The notes beneath the pieces were generated by a model, which had not been told where the DNA came from, did not search any database, and saw nothing but the letters and a program-made list of their open reading frames with translations. Shown in pieces: positions 8,960-17,846 of a stretch of 64,000 nucleotides of DNA. A program made the translations under genes and the position numbers. The DNA is from Deltaproteobacteria bacterium. GTDB lineage: Bacteria > Myxococcota_A > UBA796 > GCA-2862545. Position 1 is the first letter of the stretch. Each line of letters opens with the position of its first letter. The stretch covers positions 124,001 through 188,000 of the forward strand of contig REDI01000043.1 of assembly GCA_007693595.1 (NCBI GenBank), in the 5' to 3' direction.

Positions 8960-10507
8960 TCACGAACTACTGAGGACGGCCGGGCCCTGCTCGACCTCGA
9001 CGACAACTTTGATAGCGAGCGCTTTTTCGAGCGCAGTCTTTCGCTGGAGGACGGCCCACCGCTCCAGGTGGGCGGGGCCCAGGGTGGTCGCGCGAAGATG
9101 CAGCGTGCGATCCTCGAGCGTGGCTTGAAGGGAGCGCGTGTTGTCATCATGGCCGCGGTCGAAGCCGTCGGCGATGGCGATCATGCCAGCCAGCACCCGT
9201 ATCCGATGCGCTGACTCCTCGCCGAATCGGGCGAGGTCCCTTTTTTTGGGGACTTTGCCCCGATGGTGGTGAACGATCATGGCCATCACATCGAGCTCAG
9301 GGGCGGTAAAGCCGCTCATTCTGGTGTGCCGCAAGAGGTAGGCCCCGTGCTTGTGGTGATCTTCGCCCGCGATGTGGTGCCCGACGTCGTGTAGCAGCGC
9401 CGCGAACTCGAGCAGTCGTCGGTCGTCGATCCGCAGGCGGTGCAGCTCCGCGGTGGCGTCGAAGATCGCGAGCGCCGTCTTGGCCGTCACCTGAGCATGG
9501 GAGGCATCGACCCCATACCGCTCCATGACGGAGAGGACGGACCTCCGACGTGGATCGGCCTCGAGTCTGGACTGTTCGAGCTCGGGTCGATGGCGCTGGA
9601 TCCAATCGACGATCAGGCCATCTCGGAGGGCGTAGGCCGAGGTGACCAGATGGTCGACTTGGGCGAAGCGGAGGATCTCAGAGATCACCACCGCGCCGGC
9701 TGGCAGGGTGTGCTTTCGCTTGCTGTCCATGCCGGGGAGCTCGCACAGTTTGTCCTGGCTCAGGCTTGGCAGGCGCTCGATCAGCGCCTCGAGCTCCTCT
9801 CGATGTAAGACCAGTCCATCGTCGGACTCGGTGGGGAGCTCGCCGCGCGAGAGGGTCGCCATGCGAGCCAAGGTGCGAAAGGTTCCGCTCGTTCCCACCA
9901 TGCGGGCGACGTCGGTCGGATGGATCCGCGCCCTTAGGGGCTCGAGGGCCTCACGGCTCCACTCGCGGATCCGTGCGACGTCCTCGGCGGAGACCCGATC
10001 GCCGTCGTGGATGGTCGAGGCCCGGAGGTGTCCGATCGGAAGGCTGGCTCGAACGTAGGCGGTCTCGGCGTCACATACGATGAACTCGGTGCTGCCCCCG
10101 CCGAGATCTACCAGCAGGACGCGCCCGCGGCTAAAGTCGAGGTGAGGTCGTGCGCCCAGGTAGATCAGGCGGGCCTCGTCCAAGCCCGAGATCACCCGGA
10201 CATGGATCCCCGTCTCGGCCTTGACCTTGCGACAGAAGGCCACGCCGTTCTCGGCCTCGCGCACCGCGGAGGTCGCCGCGCAGTGAACGGCCTCGACCCC
10301 GAGGGAGTCACATGCGGTCTTGAAGGTTCGAAGAGCCTCGAGCCCGCGATCGATCGCGTCATCGGTCAGGCCGTTGACCAAGCCGCCTTCGCCGAGCTCG
10401 ACCTGATGGCGCTGCTTCTCGATGACGCTGACGTCACCGTCGGGGGAGACGTCGGCGATCACCAGATGGACGGAGTTGGTGCCAATATCGATTGCGCCTA
10501 CGCGCAT
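8960..10507 (-). CDS. ppx: Ppx/GppA exopolyphosphatase / pppGpp phosphatase
   Basis: 515 residues. The N-terminal ASKHA ATPase-like domain opens with GAIDIGTNSVHLVI and contains LVDLGGGSTEF. The C-terminal HD-type domain has LLHDVGHHI near residue 375. This two-domain length matches full exopolyphosphatases, which release phosphate from polyphosphate and in some cases hydrolyse pppGpp. The frame is open 38 codons further upstream, but the ATG at 10507 starts exactly at the conserved N-terminus and sits 13 bases after the TPR gene's stop. Polyphosphatase versus GppA activity cannot be separated by reading. Confidence 0.92.
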   Translation of the reverse strand: MRVGAIDIGTNSVHLVIADVSPDGDVSVIEKQRHQVELGEGGLVNGLTDDAIDRGLEALRTFKTACDSLGVEAVHCAATSAVREAENGVAFCRKVKAETGIHVRVISGLDEARLIYLGARPHLDFSRGRVLLVDLGGGSTEFIVCDAETAYVRASLPIGHLRASTIHDGDRVSAEDVARIREWSREALEPLRARIHPTDVARMVGTSGTFRTLARMATLSRGELPTESDDGLVLHREELEALIERLPSLSQDKLCELPGMDSKRKHTLPAGAVVISEILRFAQVDHLVTSAYALRDGLIVDWIQRHRPELEQSRLEADPRRRSVLSVMERYGVDASHAQVTAKTALAIFDATAELHRLRIDDRRLLEFAALLHDVGHHIAGEDHHKHGAYLLRHTRMSGFTAPELDVMAMIVHHHRGKVPKKRDLARFGEESAHRIRVLAGMIAIADGFDRGHDDNTRSLQATLEDRTLHLRATTLGPAHLERWAVLQRKTALEKALAIKVVVEVEQGPAVLSSS

Positions 10508-10520
10508 GGGGACATCCGGG

Positions 10521-11219
10521 TCATGCTGGGTCGGACAGGGGGTCGGGGATCGGGAGCTGCACCCCTGCTTGCTCCGCCGCGCGGGCGACGGCGCCGACGA
10601 GGTTGAAGTCGTCCGCGCCATCGGCGCAGGAGCGGGCGGCCTCGAGGTGGGCCGAGGCGCGCTCTGGCTCGGCGCTTGCCAGGGCGATGTGGGCGAGGAC
10701 CTGGTGTTTTACGTCTCCGCGGCTCGCGGCTTCGGCGACGGCGCGGGTTGCCGCGTCGATCGCCTGGTCTGCTCGACCGTCAGCGAGGGCGCCCAGGCTC
10801 CACTTCACCATGGCCTCGGCCCGAGGGGCGTGAGCGGGGAGCTCGGCCAAGACCTCGCTCAGGGAGCGTCTGGACAACGCGATCTGCTCGCGGCGCCGGG
10901 CCATGGCGGCGAAGTCCTCGGCCATCGCTTCGCCGACCTCGCGCTCTAGCTCCCTGACCTTTCGTAGTCCCTCTTCGTCGTGAAGGGCCTCGAGCAGGTC
11001 GAGCGCGACCCGGAGGGGCTTTCGCGCCTTCGAGGGCTGGCCTGCGAGGAGCAGGGCTTGGGCTTGCAGGGAACAGGCTCGGGCGTAGAGGTCACGGACC
11101 TCAGGGGCGGTCGCGAAGTCGGGGTCGGCGCATGCCTCGGCGAGCAGGCGGGCGGCCTCGGTGGCCCGGCCATCGCGGAGCGCTTGCACCCCTTGGGCGA
11201 GGGTCTCGGTGGTCGTCAA
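10521..11219 (-). CDS. TPR-like helical protein
   Basis: 232 residues, all helical, with TPR-like spacing of small and aromatic residues (LRDGRATEAARLLAEA, LLLAGQPSKARKPLRVAL, ALADGRADQAIDAATRAV). There is no signal peptide or membrane segment, so it is probably a cytoplasmic scaffold. The best start is a TTG immediately after the adenosylhomocysteinase-like gene's stop, since no in-frame ATG lies close. It sits between that gene and ppx in a collinear run. Specific role unknown. Confidence 0.75.
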   Translation of the reverse strand: MTTTETLAQGVQALRDGRATEAARLLAEACADPDFATAPEVRDLYARACSLQAQALLLAGQPSKARKPLRVALDLLEALHDEEGLRKVRELEREVGEAMAEDFAAMARRREQIALSRRSLSEVLAELPAHAPRAEAMVKWSLGALADGRADQAIDAATRAVAEAASRGDVKHQVLAHIALASAEPERASAHLEAARSCADGADDFNLVGAVARAAEQAGVQLPIPDPLSDPA

Positions 11220-11222
11220 GTC

Positions 11223-12383
11223 TCAGCCCCCGCACTGTTCGAGCGCTTGAAGCGCGAGACTGGCGGCTTGATCTTCTAGCGCTGCGGGCACGACGGACTC
11301 GCCTGGGCTGAGCTCGGTGTGGGCGACCCAGTCCAGCGCGAGCCCCACCAAGGCGAAGTGGAGCAGGACCGGCTCGGGGGACCCGGAGTTGAGCACGATA
11401 TTCAGCGGATGACCGTCGCCCAGCACGGTGATCCGGGGGCCGCCGTGCAGGCGGTAGCGGACCACCCGATCGGCGACGTGATCGACCTGAGCCGATCCCT
11501 GGCGCAGGCCCTTGATGTCCAGCTCGTCGCCTCCATGGCCGGCGTTGAGGAGCACGAGGCCGTCGCGAGCGCGCCCGAGCTGCTCCATGGTGACGGCTCC
11601 GCTCCGCCCGGTCGCGGTGACGAGGATCCCGACCCGCTGAACCGCGTCCTCGAGCGAGGGGGTGGGGAAGCCATCGTAGTGGGCGAGCAGCCGCTTGACG
11701 GGATCGCGCTCGACGACCTCGACGTTCATTCCCGCCGCGCGCGCGTAGGCCGCGATGCCCGTTCCGACCGGCCCGTACCCCACCACCGCGACGCGTCGTC
11801 CCGAGAGGTGGACCCCCGTGAGCCGCTGGACCGCCTGCCAGATCGCCTCGCCGACCCCATGACGGTTCTCGACCGCCGTCTTGAGCCGGCCATCGTTGAG
11901 GTTGACGACCGGGAAGGGCAGGTCGCTTCGCTCTCGTAGTCGCACCACGCCGGAGCGGGTGATCTCGATGGCGGCGCGCAGCGTGCCGTGCAGATCCGGG
12001 CGGCGGTCGAGAGCCGCAGCGATCAGCTCGAAGCCGACATCGATCAGGAAGTCCGGGTTGTGGGAGAGGGCCTGCTGGTGCCGGTCGGCGTCATCGCCGC
12101 CGGTATACACCTCGATGCCGGCGCTTCGAAGCATCGCGACCGTGTTTGGATCGGTGGTCGCGCGGTTGGCGGCGCTGACGATGAAGGTCCCCCCGCCCAA
12201 GCTGAGCTCTCTGACCAGCGCGCCGGTCAGGGTGGTCAGGTGCATGTTTAGGGCGATCGTCGATCCTTGCCAGGGCCTCGAGGCAGCCCAGCGGTTCCCA
12301 AGGGTAGGAAGGATGGGGAAAAAAGCGTTGATACGGCCTATCTCCCGCTCGGCCTTGAAGGCACGATCCTCGGTGCTGCTCAT
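11223..12383 (-). CDS. S-adenosyl-L-homocysteine hydrolase-like NAD-binding protein
   Basis: 386 residues. The N-terminal catalytic-like part contains LNMHLTTLTGALV and NLNDGRLKTAVENRHG; the latter corresponds to the family's NDxxxKxxxDN active-site block, with Glu where Asp is usual. The NAD-binding segment is VVGYGPVGTGIAAYARAAG. The LNAGH motif and a C-terminal tail follow. It is shorter than standard AhcY (about 430-470) and the usual glycine-rich DDGGDL stretch reads IDVGFEL. It may therefore be a paralogue with altered substrate rather than the housekeeping enzyme. Chosen ATG has GGAG upstream; the frame upstream of it is low-complexity and unlikely to be coding. Confidence 0.78.
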   Translation of the reverse strand: MSSTEDRAFKAEREIGRINAFFPILPTLGNRWAASRPWQGSTIALNMHLTTLTGALVRELSLGGGTFIVSAANRATTDPNTVAMLRSAGIEVYTGGDDADRHQQALSHNPDFLIDVGFELIAAALDRRPDLHGTLRAAIEITRSGVVRLRERSDLPFPVVNLNDGRLKTAVENRHGVGEAIWQAVQRLTGVHLSGRRVAVVGYGPVGTGIAAYARAAGMNVEVVERDPVKRLLAHYDGFPTPSLEDAVQRVGILVTATGRSGAVTMEQLGRARDGLVLLNAGHGGDELDIKGLRQGSAQVDHVADRVVRYRLHGGPRITVLGDGHPLNIVLNSGSPEPVLLHFALVGLALDWVAHTELSPGESVVPAALEDQAASLALQALEQCGG

Positions 12384-12451
12384 GAGGGCTCCATGGGTGT
12401 TGCGGGTGCGTAACGGGACGGACAGCGGTGAGCGATCGAGGGTCGAGTGGG

Positions 12452-13147
12452 TCAGGGCTTGGGCATCATGGTGGCGCTCTCGGGGCGGCGCGAGAGCGAC
12501 TGGCCTGGCCTGGAGGGGGAGTGGAAGAAGACCTCGATGTGCTCCCCAGCCCGAGTGGTCAGGGGCGATCGAGAGTGCGCCTTCTCGCCGCGGAACTCGA
12601 TCATGTGGGATCCGACGGGGACCTTTAGGTTCTCGACCGGGACCTCGCCTACCAGCTCTCCGTTGAGCCATACCTCTCCCTTGCCCCATGACCAGAACAC
12701 GACGTTTGCGGCATTCTTCTCGGCGAGACTGTTCGTGCACCAAACCATCGTCTCCTCGGCGTCGAGGGCGCACTGAACCTCGTCGCCGCGGTAGATCGGG
12801 GTGAAGGGCGTGGGGCTCCCCTTTCCGAGGGACAACTCACAGGCGATGGGAGGGATCTCTTGGAAGGTGGCGCGACCCTCTCGGATGGTACGCTGGAGCT
12901 TGAGCCCATCGCAGTTCATCGAGGCCACGAGGCCTTCTTTGGCGTAGACGGTCACCGGCCCTGAGGGGTTCAGATCGGTACCCCCGTGGCGGTAGAGCTC
13001 AGGAGGAGCCTCCATGACATCGTCTTGGGCCGCCTCGATGCGCTCCGGCTGAAGGAGAGGAAGACCGAAGACAACGCCTATCGCTGCCAAGACCAACAGG
13101 ATGGTGACGACGAGCAGCGCCGTCATCGCGTGTTTGTTTTGGAGCAT
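12452..13147 (-). CDS. Membrane-anchored PEGA-like protein
   Basis: 231 residues. An N-terminal signal anchor spans about 8-30. After a linker, a beta-rich domain contains four cysteines. A PEGA-like repeat near 158-207 has the typical form GEVWLNGELVGEVPVENL, then VPVGSHMIEF. PEGA domains are short envelope-associated beta modules common in deltaproteobacteria-like genomes. ATG at 13147 was preferred because the hydrophobic anchor starts right after it; 11 extra in-frame codons lie upstream and overlap cysC. The last about 20 residues are polar and low-complexity. Confidence 0.75.
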   Translation of the reverse strand: MLQNKHAMTALLVVTILLVLAAIGVVFGLPLLQPERIEAAQDDVMEAPPELYRHGGTDLNPSGPVTVYAKEGLVASMNCDGLKLQRTIREGRATFQEIPPIACELSLGKGSPTPFTPIYRGDEVQCALDAEETMVWCTNSLAEKNAANVVFWSWGKGEVWLNGELVGEVPVENLKVPVGSHMIEFRGEKAHSRSPLTTRAGEHIEVFFHSPSRPGQSLSRRPESATMMPKP

Positions 13148-13160
13148 GACTGACCTCGAC

Positions 13161-13766
13161 TCAGGCAGGTGGGAGGACACGCAGGGAGCCTAGCGCGTCG
13201 AGGAGTTGGCGTGCGCTCTCTTCGGGGGTCTGGTCGCGGGTGTGTAGGTGAACCTCGGGGTTCTCTGGGGCTTCGTAGGGGGAGCTGATCCCCGTGAAGT
13301 GTGCTATTTCGCCCGCGCGGGCGCGACGGTAGAGCCCCTTGGGGTCGCGCGCCTCGCACAGCGCGAGGGGCGTGTCGACGAAGACCTCGATGAAGCGGCC
13401 CTCGTCGACCAAGGCGCGAGCTTGTGCGCGATCCTCGCGAAACGGACTGATGAAGGCTGTGATGCACAGGACGCCGGCATCGGAAAAGAGCTGGGCGACC
13501 GAGCCGACCCGTCGGATGTTCTCGCTCCGATCCTGGGTGGAGAAACCGAGATCTGCGTTGAGACCGTGTCTGAGGTTGTCTCCATCGAGCACGTAGGCAA
13601 AGCACCGGGACTGCACCAGAAGGAGCTCGAGGTGACGCGCGATGGTAGACTTCCCTGCGCCCGATAGTCCGGTAAGCCAGATCACCGCGCCGCGTTGACC
13701 CAGGAGTGATTCCCGTTCTTCGGGGCGAACCAAGCCGTGATGCCACGTAATATTGGGGGCGCTCAT
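13161..13766 (-). CDS. cysC: Adenylylsulfate kinase
   Basis: 201 residues. Phosphorylates APS to PAPS for sulfate assimilation or sulfation. Walker A is GLSGAGKST. Further APS-kinase motifs are LDGDNLRHGLNADLGFS, followed by RSENIRRVG, then FISPFREDR and EVFVDTPLALCEARDPKGLYRRAR. The ATG with upstream GGAG gives the standard family length; the open frame beyond it is antisense to plsX. It is divergent from plsX with a 75-base intergenic region that must hold both promoters. No ATP sulfurylase is nearby. Confidence 0.95.
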   Translation of the reverse strand: MSAPNITWHHGLVRPEERESLLGQRGAVIWLTGLSGAGKSTIARHLELLLVQSRCFAYVLDGDNLRHGLNADLGFSTQDRSENIRRVGSVAQLFSDAGVLCITAFISPFREDRAQARALVDEGRFIEVFVDTPLALCEARDPKGLYRRARAGEIAHFTGISSPYEAPENPEVHLHTRDQTPEESARQLLDALGSLRVLPPA

Positions 13767-13841
13767 AGAGACTCCAAGCGTTCTCGGGGTATCGTGTCCG
13801 CTCTGGCGGGTCCATAGCCCCCCGCCCGGCTCGGAGGCAGC

Positions 13842-14855
13842 ATGAATCGTATTGCAGTGGACGCCATGGGCAGCGATCTTGGGCCCGAGGTCATGGTGGC
13901 GGGCGCGGCGTCGTGTTCGATCGAGCGCGCCGACATCCACACGACCCTGGTGGGGGACCTCGACGCGATGCGCCGCGCCCTCGACGCCCGGCCCCACAAC
14001 TCGAGCCGTCTGCGCCTCGTCTCTTGCGAGGGCTTCATCAGCCAAGACGACGACCCCCGCTCCGTTCGCGAGCGACCTCACTGTTCGGTGTGCACGGCGG
14101 CCTCTCTGGTCGCGCAGGGCGAAGCCGACGCCTTGGTCTCGGCCGGCAACACGGGAGCGTTGATCCTGGCGGCGTCTCTGCATCTTCCGCGCATCGAGGG
14201 GATCCGGCGCGCCGCCCTCGCTGCGGTCCATCCAACCGAGCGTCGACACGGTCCCAAGAGAGATCCCTTCGCGCTGATCCTCGACGTCGGGGCGACCTCC
14301 GGGGCCGACGCCGAGGCGCTGCGGGGTTTTGCGGCGATGGGGGTCGCGTATTCCTCCATCGTCTCCGAGATCGAAGCGCCCCGGGTCGCCTTGCTCTCTA
14401 ACGGCTCCGAGCCCCAGAAGGGCACTCCCGAGATCGTGCAGGCCCACCAGCTTCTCGCGCAGGGGCCGCTCAACTTTGCTGGGAACGTCGAGGGGCTCGA
14501 CATTCCGCGCGGCACCGTCGATGTGGTCGTCTGCGATGGCTTCTTGGGAAACGTCGTGCTCAAGATGCTTGAGGGGGTCGGAGACAGCCTGACCCACATG
14601 GCGCGGCAGGCGGCGGCACGCCGGCTGGAGTGGCGGATCGGGATGCAGCTTCTGGGCGACGGACTCAAGCAGCTGCGCCGCATGACCGATTGGAAGGCCT
14701 ATGGCGGGGCTCCACTGCTCGGGCTCGAAGGCGTAGTCATCAAGGCGCATGGTCGCTCAGAGGGTCGAGCGGTTCGAAATGCGATAAAGGTCGCGGCGAA
14801 GAACGTCCGCGGAGATCTCATCGGGCGCATTAGTGAGCAGATCGCGAGGGCCTAG
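13842..14855 (+). CDS. plsX: Phosphate acyltransferase PlsX
   Basis: 337 residues. Converts acyl-ACP to acyl-phosphate for phospholipid synthesis with PlsY. Diagnostic segments are IAVDAMGSDLGPEVMV at the N-terminus, DALVSAGNTGAL, LSNGSEPQKGTPE, GNVEGLDIPRG and VCDGFLGNVVLK. GGAGG lies just upstream of the ATG. It is not next to rpmF or fabH as in many bacteria. A transporter gene follows 20 bases downstream on the same strand. Confidence 0.96.
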   Translation: MNRIAVDAMGSDLGPEVMVAGAASCSIERADIHTTLVGDLDAMRRALDARPHNSSRLRLVSCEGFISQDDDPRSVRERPHCSVCTAASLVAQGEADALVSAGNTGALILAASLHLPRIEGIRRAALAAVHPTERRHGPKRDPFALILDVGATSGADAEALRGFAAMGVAYSSIVSEIEAPRVALLSNGSEPQKGTPEIVQAHQLLAQGPLNFAGNVEGLDIPRGTVDVVVCDGFLGNVVLKMLEGVGDSLTHMARQAAARRLEWRIGMQLLGDGLKQLRRMTDWKAYGGAPLLGLEGVVIKAHGRSEGRAVRNAIKVAAKNVRGDLIGRISEQIARA

Positions 14856-14875
14856 GCTCTCGAACCGAGGTTGAC

Positions 14876-16513
14876 GTGAGCGGCGGATACTGGTCGAAAG
14901 GCACGAAGGACGTTTGGTTCTACCTGCTCCTCGGCGCGAGCGGACTCGCCGTAGCGTGGGTCTTCTGGGCCTACCTCTATGTGTTGCTCTATGCCGGTGT
15001 GACGGTCGTCTGTTGCTGGCCCGCCTACAAGCTGCTGCTCCGTCTCACGCGCGGCCGAGCGTGGACCTCGAGCGGGCTCACCACCCTGCTGTTGGCGCTG
15101 CTCGTCTTCGTGCCCCTCGGCATCGTCCTTTGGCTCTTTGCCCTCGAGGTTCAAGAGGTCAGCCAGGTCCTGATCGAGATGGTCCAGTCGGGCGAGCTCT
15201 CCAAGCAGCTCGACGAGTTCCTCGAGAGCTTCGAGATCCCCCCGTGGATCGAAGGCTTCGTCCCCGAGCTGCCCGAGATCCTCAACGGCTCCTCGGCCCA
15301 ACCTCCCCCCGAGCCTCCTCCCGAGGGCCTCGCCGAAGCGGCCCGTTGGGTGACCCGTGAGGTGGTCGGGCTCGCCTCCGAGCCGCTGTTCGCGGCTCCC
15401 TACGCGGAGGCTATGCATCAGGTGACCGCGTCTTGGGCCGAAGAGCAGGCCGTGCGGGCCGCCGAAGCGGAACCTCTCGATGGCTTCGCTGAGCTCTTCA
15501 GCCGCCTCTCTGTCGTCGAAGAAGAGCTCACGGCCGGCCTTCAGGACGCCACGCTGACGGTCCTTCGCTTCGCAGGTGCAGAGCTCCCAGGCATTGTCTC
15601 CACCGTCGTCAGCCTCTCGATCGACACCCTGATCTACGTCTTCGCCGTCTTGGTGCTCTTCGTCGAGGGGCCGCGCCTGCTCACGGTCTTTCAGCGCTTG
15701 TTGCCCATCGAAGAGCGCTACTCTCAAGATCTCTTCGATGTGTTCAGTGAGTTTTCGCGCAACATGGTGGTGGGCTCCATCGCCACCTCGGCGATCCAGG
15801 GCATCATCGCCGGGTTGGGCTTCGCCATCGTCGGGCTCGAGAAGGTCATCTTCTTGGCGATCCTTGTCTTCTTCGGATCGTTCATCCCCGTGATTGGAAC
15901 CCCCGTCGTCTGGGTGCCGGTGGTCATCTATATGTTGGGGGTCGGCGACTACGGACAGGCCATCTTCCTCACGCTCTGGTGCTTGATCCTGGTGGGTACC
16001 ATCGACAACGTCCTCCGCCCGCTCTTCATGCGCGGAAACTCCGAGATGCACGCGCTGCTCATCTTCCTCGCGGTCTTCGGGGGCATGTATTGGATGGGGT
16101 TGGCGGGCGTGCTCGTCGGCCCGGTCCTCGTCGCGATCTTCATGTCGTTGTACCGGATCTACGTCAGGGACTATCTCGGCATTGCCCCGCCCCAAGAGAG
16201 CGGCGAGCCCGGCTGGACCTCGCGCTTGGCGGGGCGCGTCTTGGCTTGGGCCGGAGAGCGCCTTCTTCAGATGGGCAAGGAGCGGAGCGGCGAGGCCATC
16301 TCGGGCTGGGGAGAGCTGCTCCAGACCGGCGAGTCTGCGAGGTTCAACGAGTTAGGTAGCCGCGAATCGACGGGCCGAGAGGATGCGGAGGCGCTGACCT
16401 CATCTTCGGCTTGGTCGGGTCAGGACCAAGCCGAGGCGAGCGCCGAAGGCCCGTCTGACGACGAGGATCGGGACGCTTCGGGTCGCGCATCGGACGAGCA
16501 AGCGAAGGCTTGA
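14876..16513 (+). CDS. AI-2E family transporter (PerM-like)
   Basis: 545 residues, GTG start. About eight hydrophobic segments, with a long soluble insertion between the third and fourth. The C-terminal half carries the family hallmark run VGSIATSAIQGIIAGLGF, then FGSFIPVIGTPVVWVPV and GTIDNVLRPLF. The last about 100 residues are polar and probably cytoplasmic. The family includes the TqsA and PerM exporters, and substrate is not predictable. It follows plsX by 20 bases, so the two may be cotranscribed. Confidence 0.9.
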   Translation: MSGGYWSKGTKDVWFYLLLGASGLAVAWVFWAYLYVLLYAGVTVVCCWPAYKLLLRLTRGRAWTSSGLTTLLLALLVFVPLGIVLWLFALEVQEVSQVLIEMVQSGELSKQLDEFLESFEIPPWIEGFVPELPEILNGSSAQPPPEPPPEGLAEAARWVTREVVGLASEPLFAAPYAEAMHQVTASWAEEQAVRAAEAEPLDGFAELFSRLSVVEEELTAGLQDATLTVLRFAGAELPGIVSTVVSLSIDTLIYVFAVLVLFVEGPRLLTVFQRLLPIEERYSQDLFDVFSEFSRNMVVGSIATSAIQGIIAGLGFAIVGLEKVIFLAILVFFGSFIPVIGTPVVWVPVVIYMLGVGDYGQAIFLTLWCLILVGTIDNVLRPLFMRGNSEMHALLIFLAVFGGMYWMGLAGVLVGPVLVAIFMSLYRIYVRDYLGIAPPQESGEPGWTSRLAGRVLAWAGERLLQMGKERSGEAISGWGELLQTGESARFNELGSRESTGREDAEALTSSSAWSGQDQAEASAEGPSDDEDRDASGRASDEQAKA

Positions 16514-16523
16514 CGCGTCGGAC

Positions 16524-17135
16524 TCACTCGTCGAGATCGTCGTAGTCTCGCCAGGTTCGACCGCTACTCCGCCGGTTCTTGGACCGAGGAGCTCGGGGGG
16601 CGCCGCGCTCAGGATCGCGCTCTTTCTTCGGTTTCTTGCTTCGATTCCGCCTTGGCCGCTCCTCAAAGTCGCGCTGGAAGGCTTCGTCGACCTCGGGGGG
16701 AGGAGCCCAGGACGCAGGGTTGGGAGCCGGAGGCCCGTCTCCCTGGGGTGCGGACCGCCCACGGGTGACGAAGTCCGGCCCGCCGCCTCGGGGGGGAGCG
16801 CCGCGCCCAGCTCCACCGCCGCCAAAGCGGGCTCCCGGCCCGGACCGGGGGCCGTCGGGGCGACCGCGAGGCGGCCCGTCTCGACGAGCCCTGTCCTGGG
16901 CTTCGTTGACTCGGATCGTGCGACCATCGACGAAGGCGCCGTCCATCTTCGCGATGGCCTCTTGCGCTTCGGAGTCGTTGGCGAAAGTGACGAAGCCGAA
17001 GCCGCGGCTGCGGTTCGACTCTCGATCGACGATGACCTTGGCGTCGGTGACCTCTCCGAGTGGTTCGAACGCGGCGCGTAGCGCTGCGTCGTCGGTAGAG
17101 AAAGAAAGACCCCCTACAAATAGCCTGGTCCCCAT
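16524..17135 (-). CDS. RRM-type RNA-binding protein
   Basis: 203 residues. A single RNA-recognition motif occupies residues 1-82, with RNP2 LFVGGL and RNP1 RGFGFVTF. It is followed by an Arg/Gly/Pro-rich tail and a basic stretch (RRNRSKKPKKERDPERG). Bacterial RRM proteins are often small cold-shock or stress-related RNA binders; this one is longer than the usual 80-130 residues because of the RGG-like tail. The ATG at 17135 matches the start of the RRM. It converges on the AI-2E gene and is divergent from the signalling operon. Confidence 0.93.
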   Translation of the reverse strand: MGTRLFVGGLSFSTDDAALRAAFEPLGEVTDAKVIVDRESNRSRGFGFVTFANDSEAQEAIAKMDGAFVDGRTIRVNEAQDRARRDGPPRGRPDGPRSGPGARFGGGGAGRGAPPRGGGPDFVTRGRSAPQGDGPPAPNPASWAPPPEVDEAFQRDFEERPRRNRSKKPKKERDPERGAPRAPRSKNRRSSGRTWRDYDDLDE

Positions 17136-17390
17136 GGCTCCGTCTCGATTTACACGATGTCGTGTGGGCTGGTGCCCTGGTTTGCGTGGGTGACGATCCG
17201 GCTCGATCCGAACTCGCCTCAGGCCTAGTATAGCAGATCGCGCGTTGGGGTGTGTTCGTTCTGCGCGCAATCCGTGCCAGGGCTACGCCGCTGCGCGGCG
17301 AAGGCCGGGTGACCTCCGCCGCGCAAGTGACGGATGTTCGTGTCCTGAATGGGCGAGGCGTGCCAGACACGCGCGGGTTAGGTGGTCCCC

Positions 17391-17846
17391 ATGGCGCGCC
17401 CAGAAGCATCGTCCCTCGACCCCGTCCCGCCCCTCCGAGCGCTCTCCGAACGGCTCCAGCACGATCTCTCGCGCTATCTGGCCTTTCAGTCCCGGTGCGT
17501 CGAGTCCCACGCGCCACCCGAGCTCCTGCGCGAGGTCCTCGCCGACGATCTGCTCCGTACTCGGCGTGGACCCGATGGCGAGCTGGACGCGGCCCAGATC
17601 TGGGCTCCCCTCCGCGATGCGCTCGCGCCTCTGCGAGCCCGTGGGGGCCTGGGTGAGGCCGAGCGAGCGCTCTCCGACCTCCAGGCGGCCATGGCCGTCA
17701 TCGAGGGTCTGGTGACCGCGCTCCGTGCCGGCACGCTCCCCGACGAGGAGCTGCCTGAAGCCCATCGCTGCGCGATCCGTGCCTCGGACGCAGCGCGGGT
17801 GGCCTCTCGAGCGCTTCGCAACCTCCCGGAGGCCGCGCGTGGCTGA
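17391..17846 (+). CDS. Small helical protein opening the signalling operon
   Basis: 151 residues, predicted all-helical with heptad-like spacing (LSERLQHDLSRYLAFQSRC, LGEAERALSDLQAAMAVIEG). No signal peptide or membrane segment. It precedes and overlaps the sigma54 response-regulator gene by 8 bases. A role as a regulatory partner, such as a four-helix phosphotransfer-like module, is conceivable, but no clear HPt motif is visible. The ATG at 17391 has a weak GGTGG site upstream; a GTG three codons earlier is possible. Confidence 0.65.
   Translation: MARPEASSLDPVPPLRALSERLQHDLSRYLAFQSRCVESHAPPELLREVLADDLLRTRRGPDGELDAAQIWAPLRDALAPLRARGGLGEAERALSDLQAAMAVIEGLVTALRAGTLPDEELPEAHRCAIRASDAARVASRALRNLPEAARG

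Noticed and set aside
13767-14750. Long minus-strand frame extending cysC across plsX
   Set aside because: It is antisense to a clearly conserved gene; cysC family similarity begins only at 13766.
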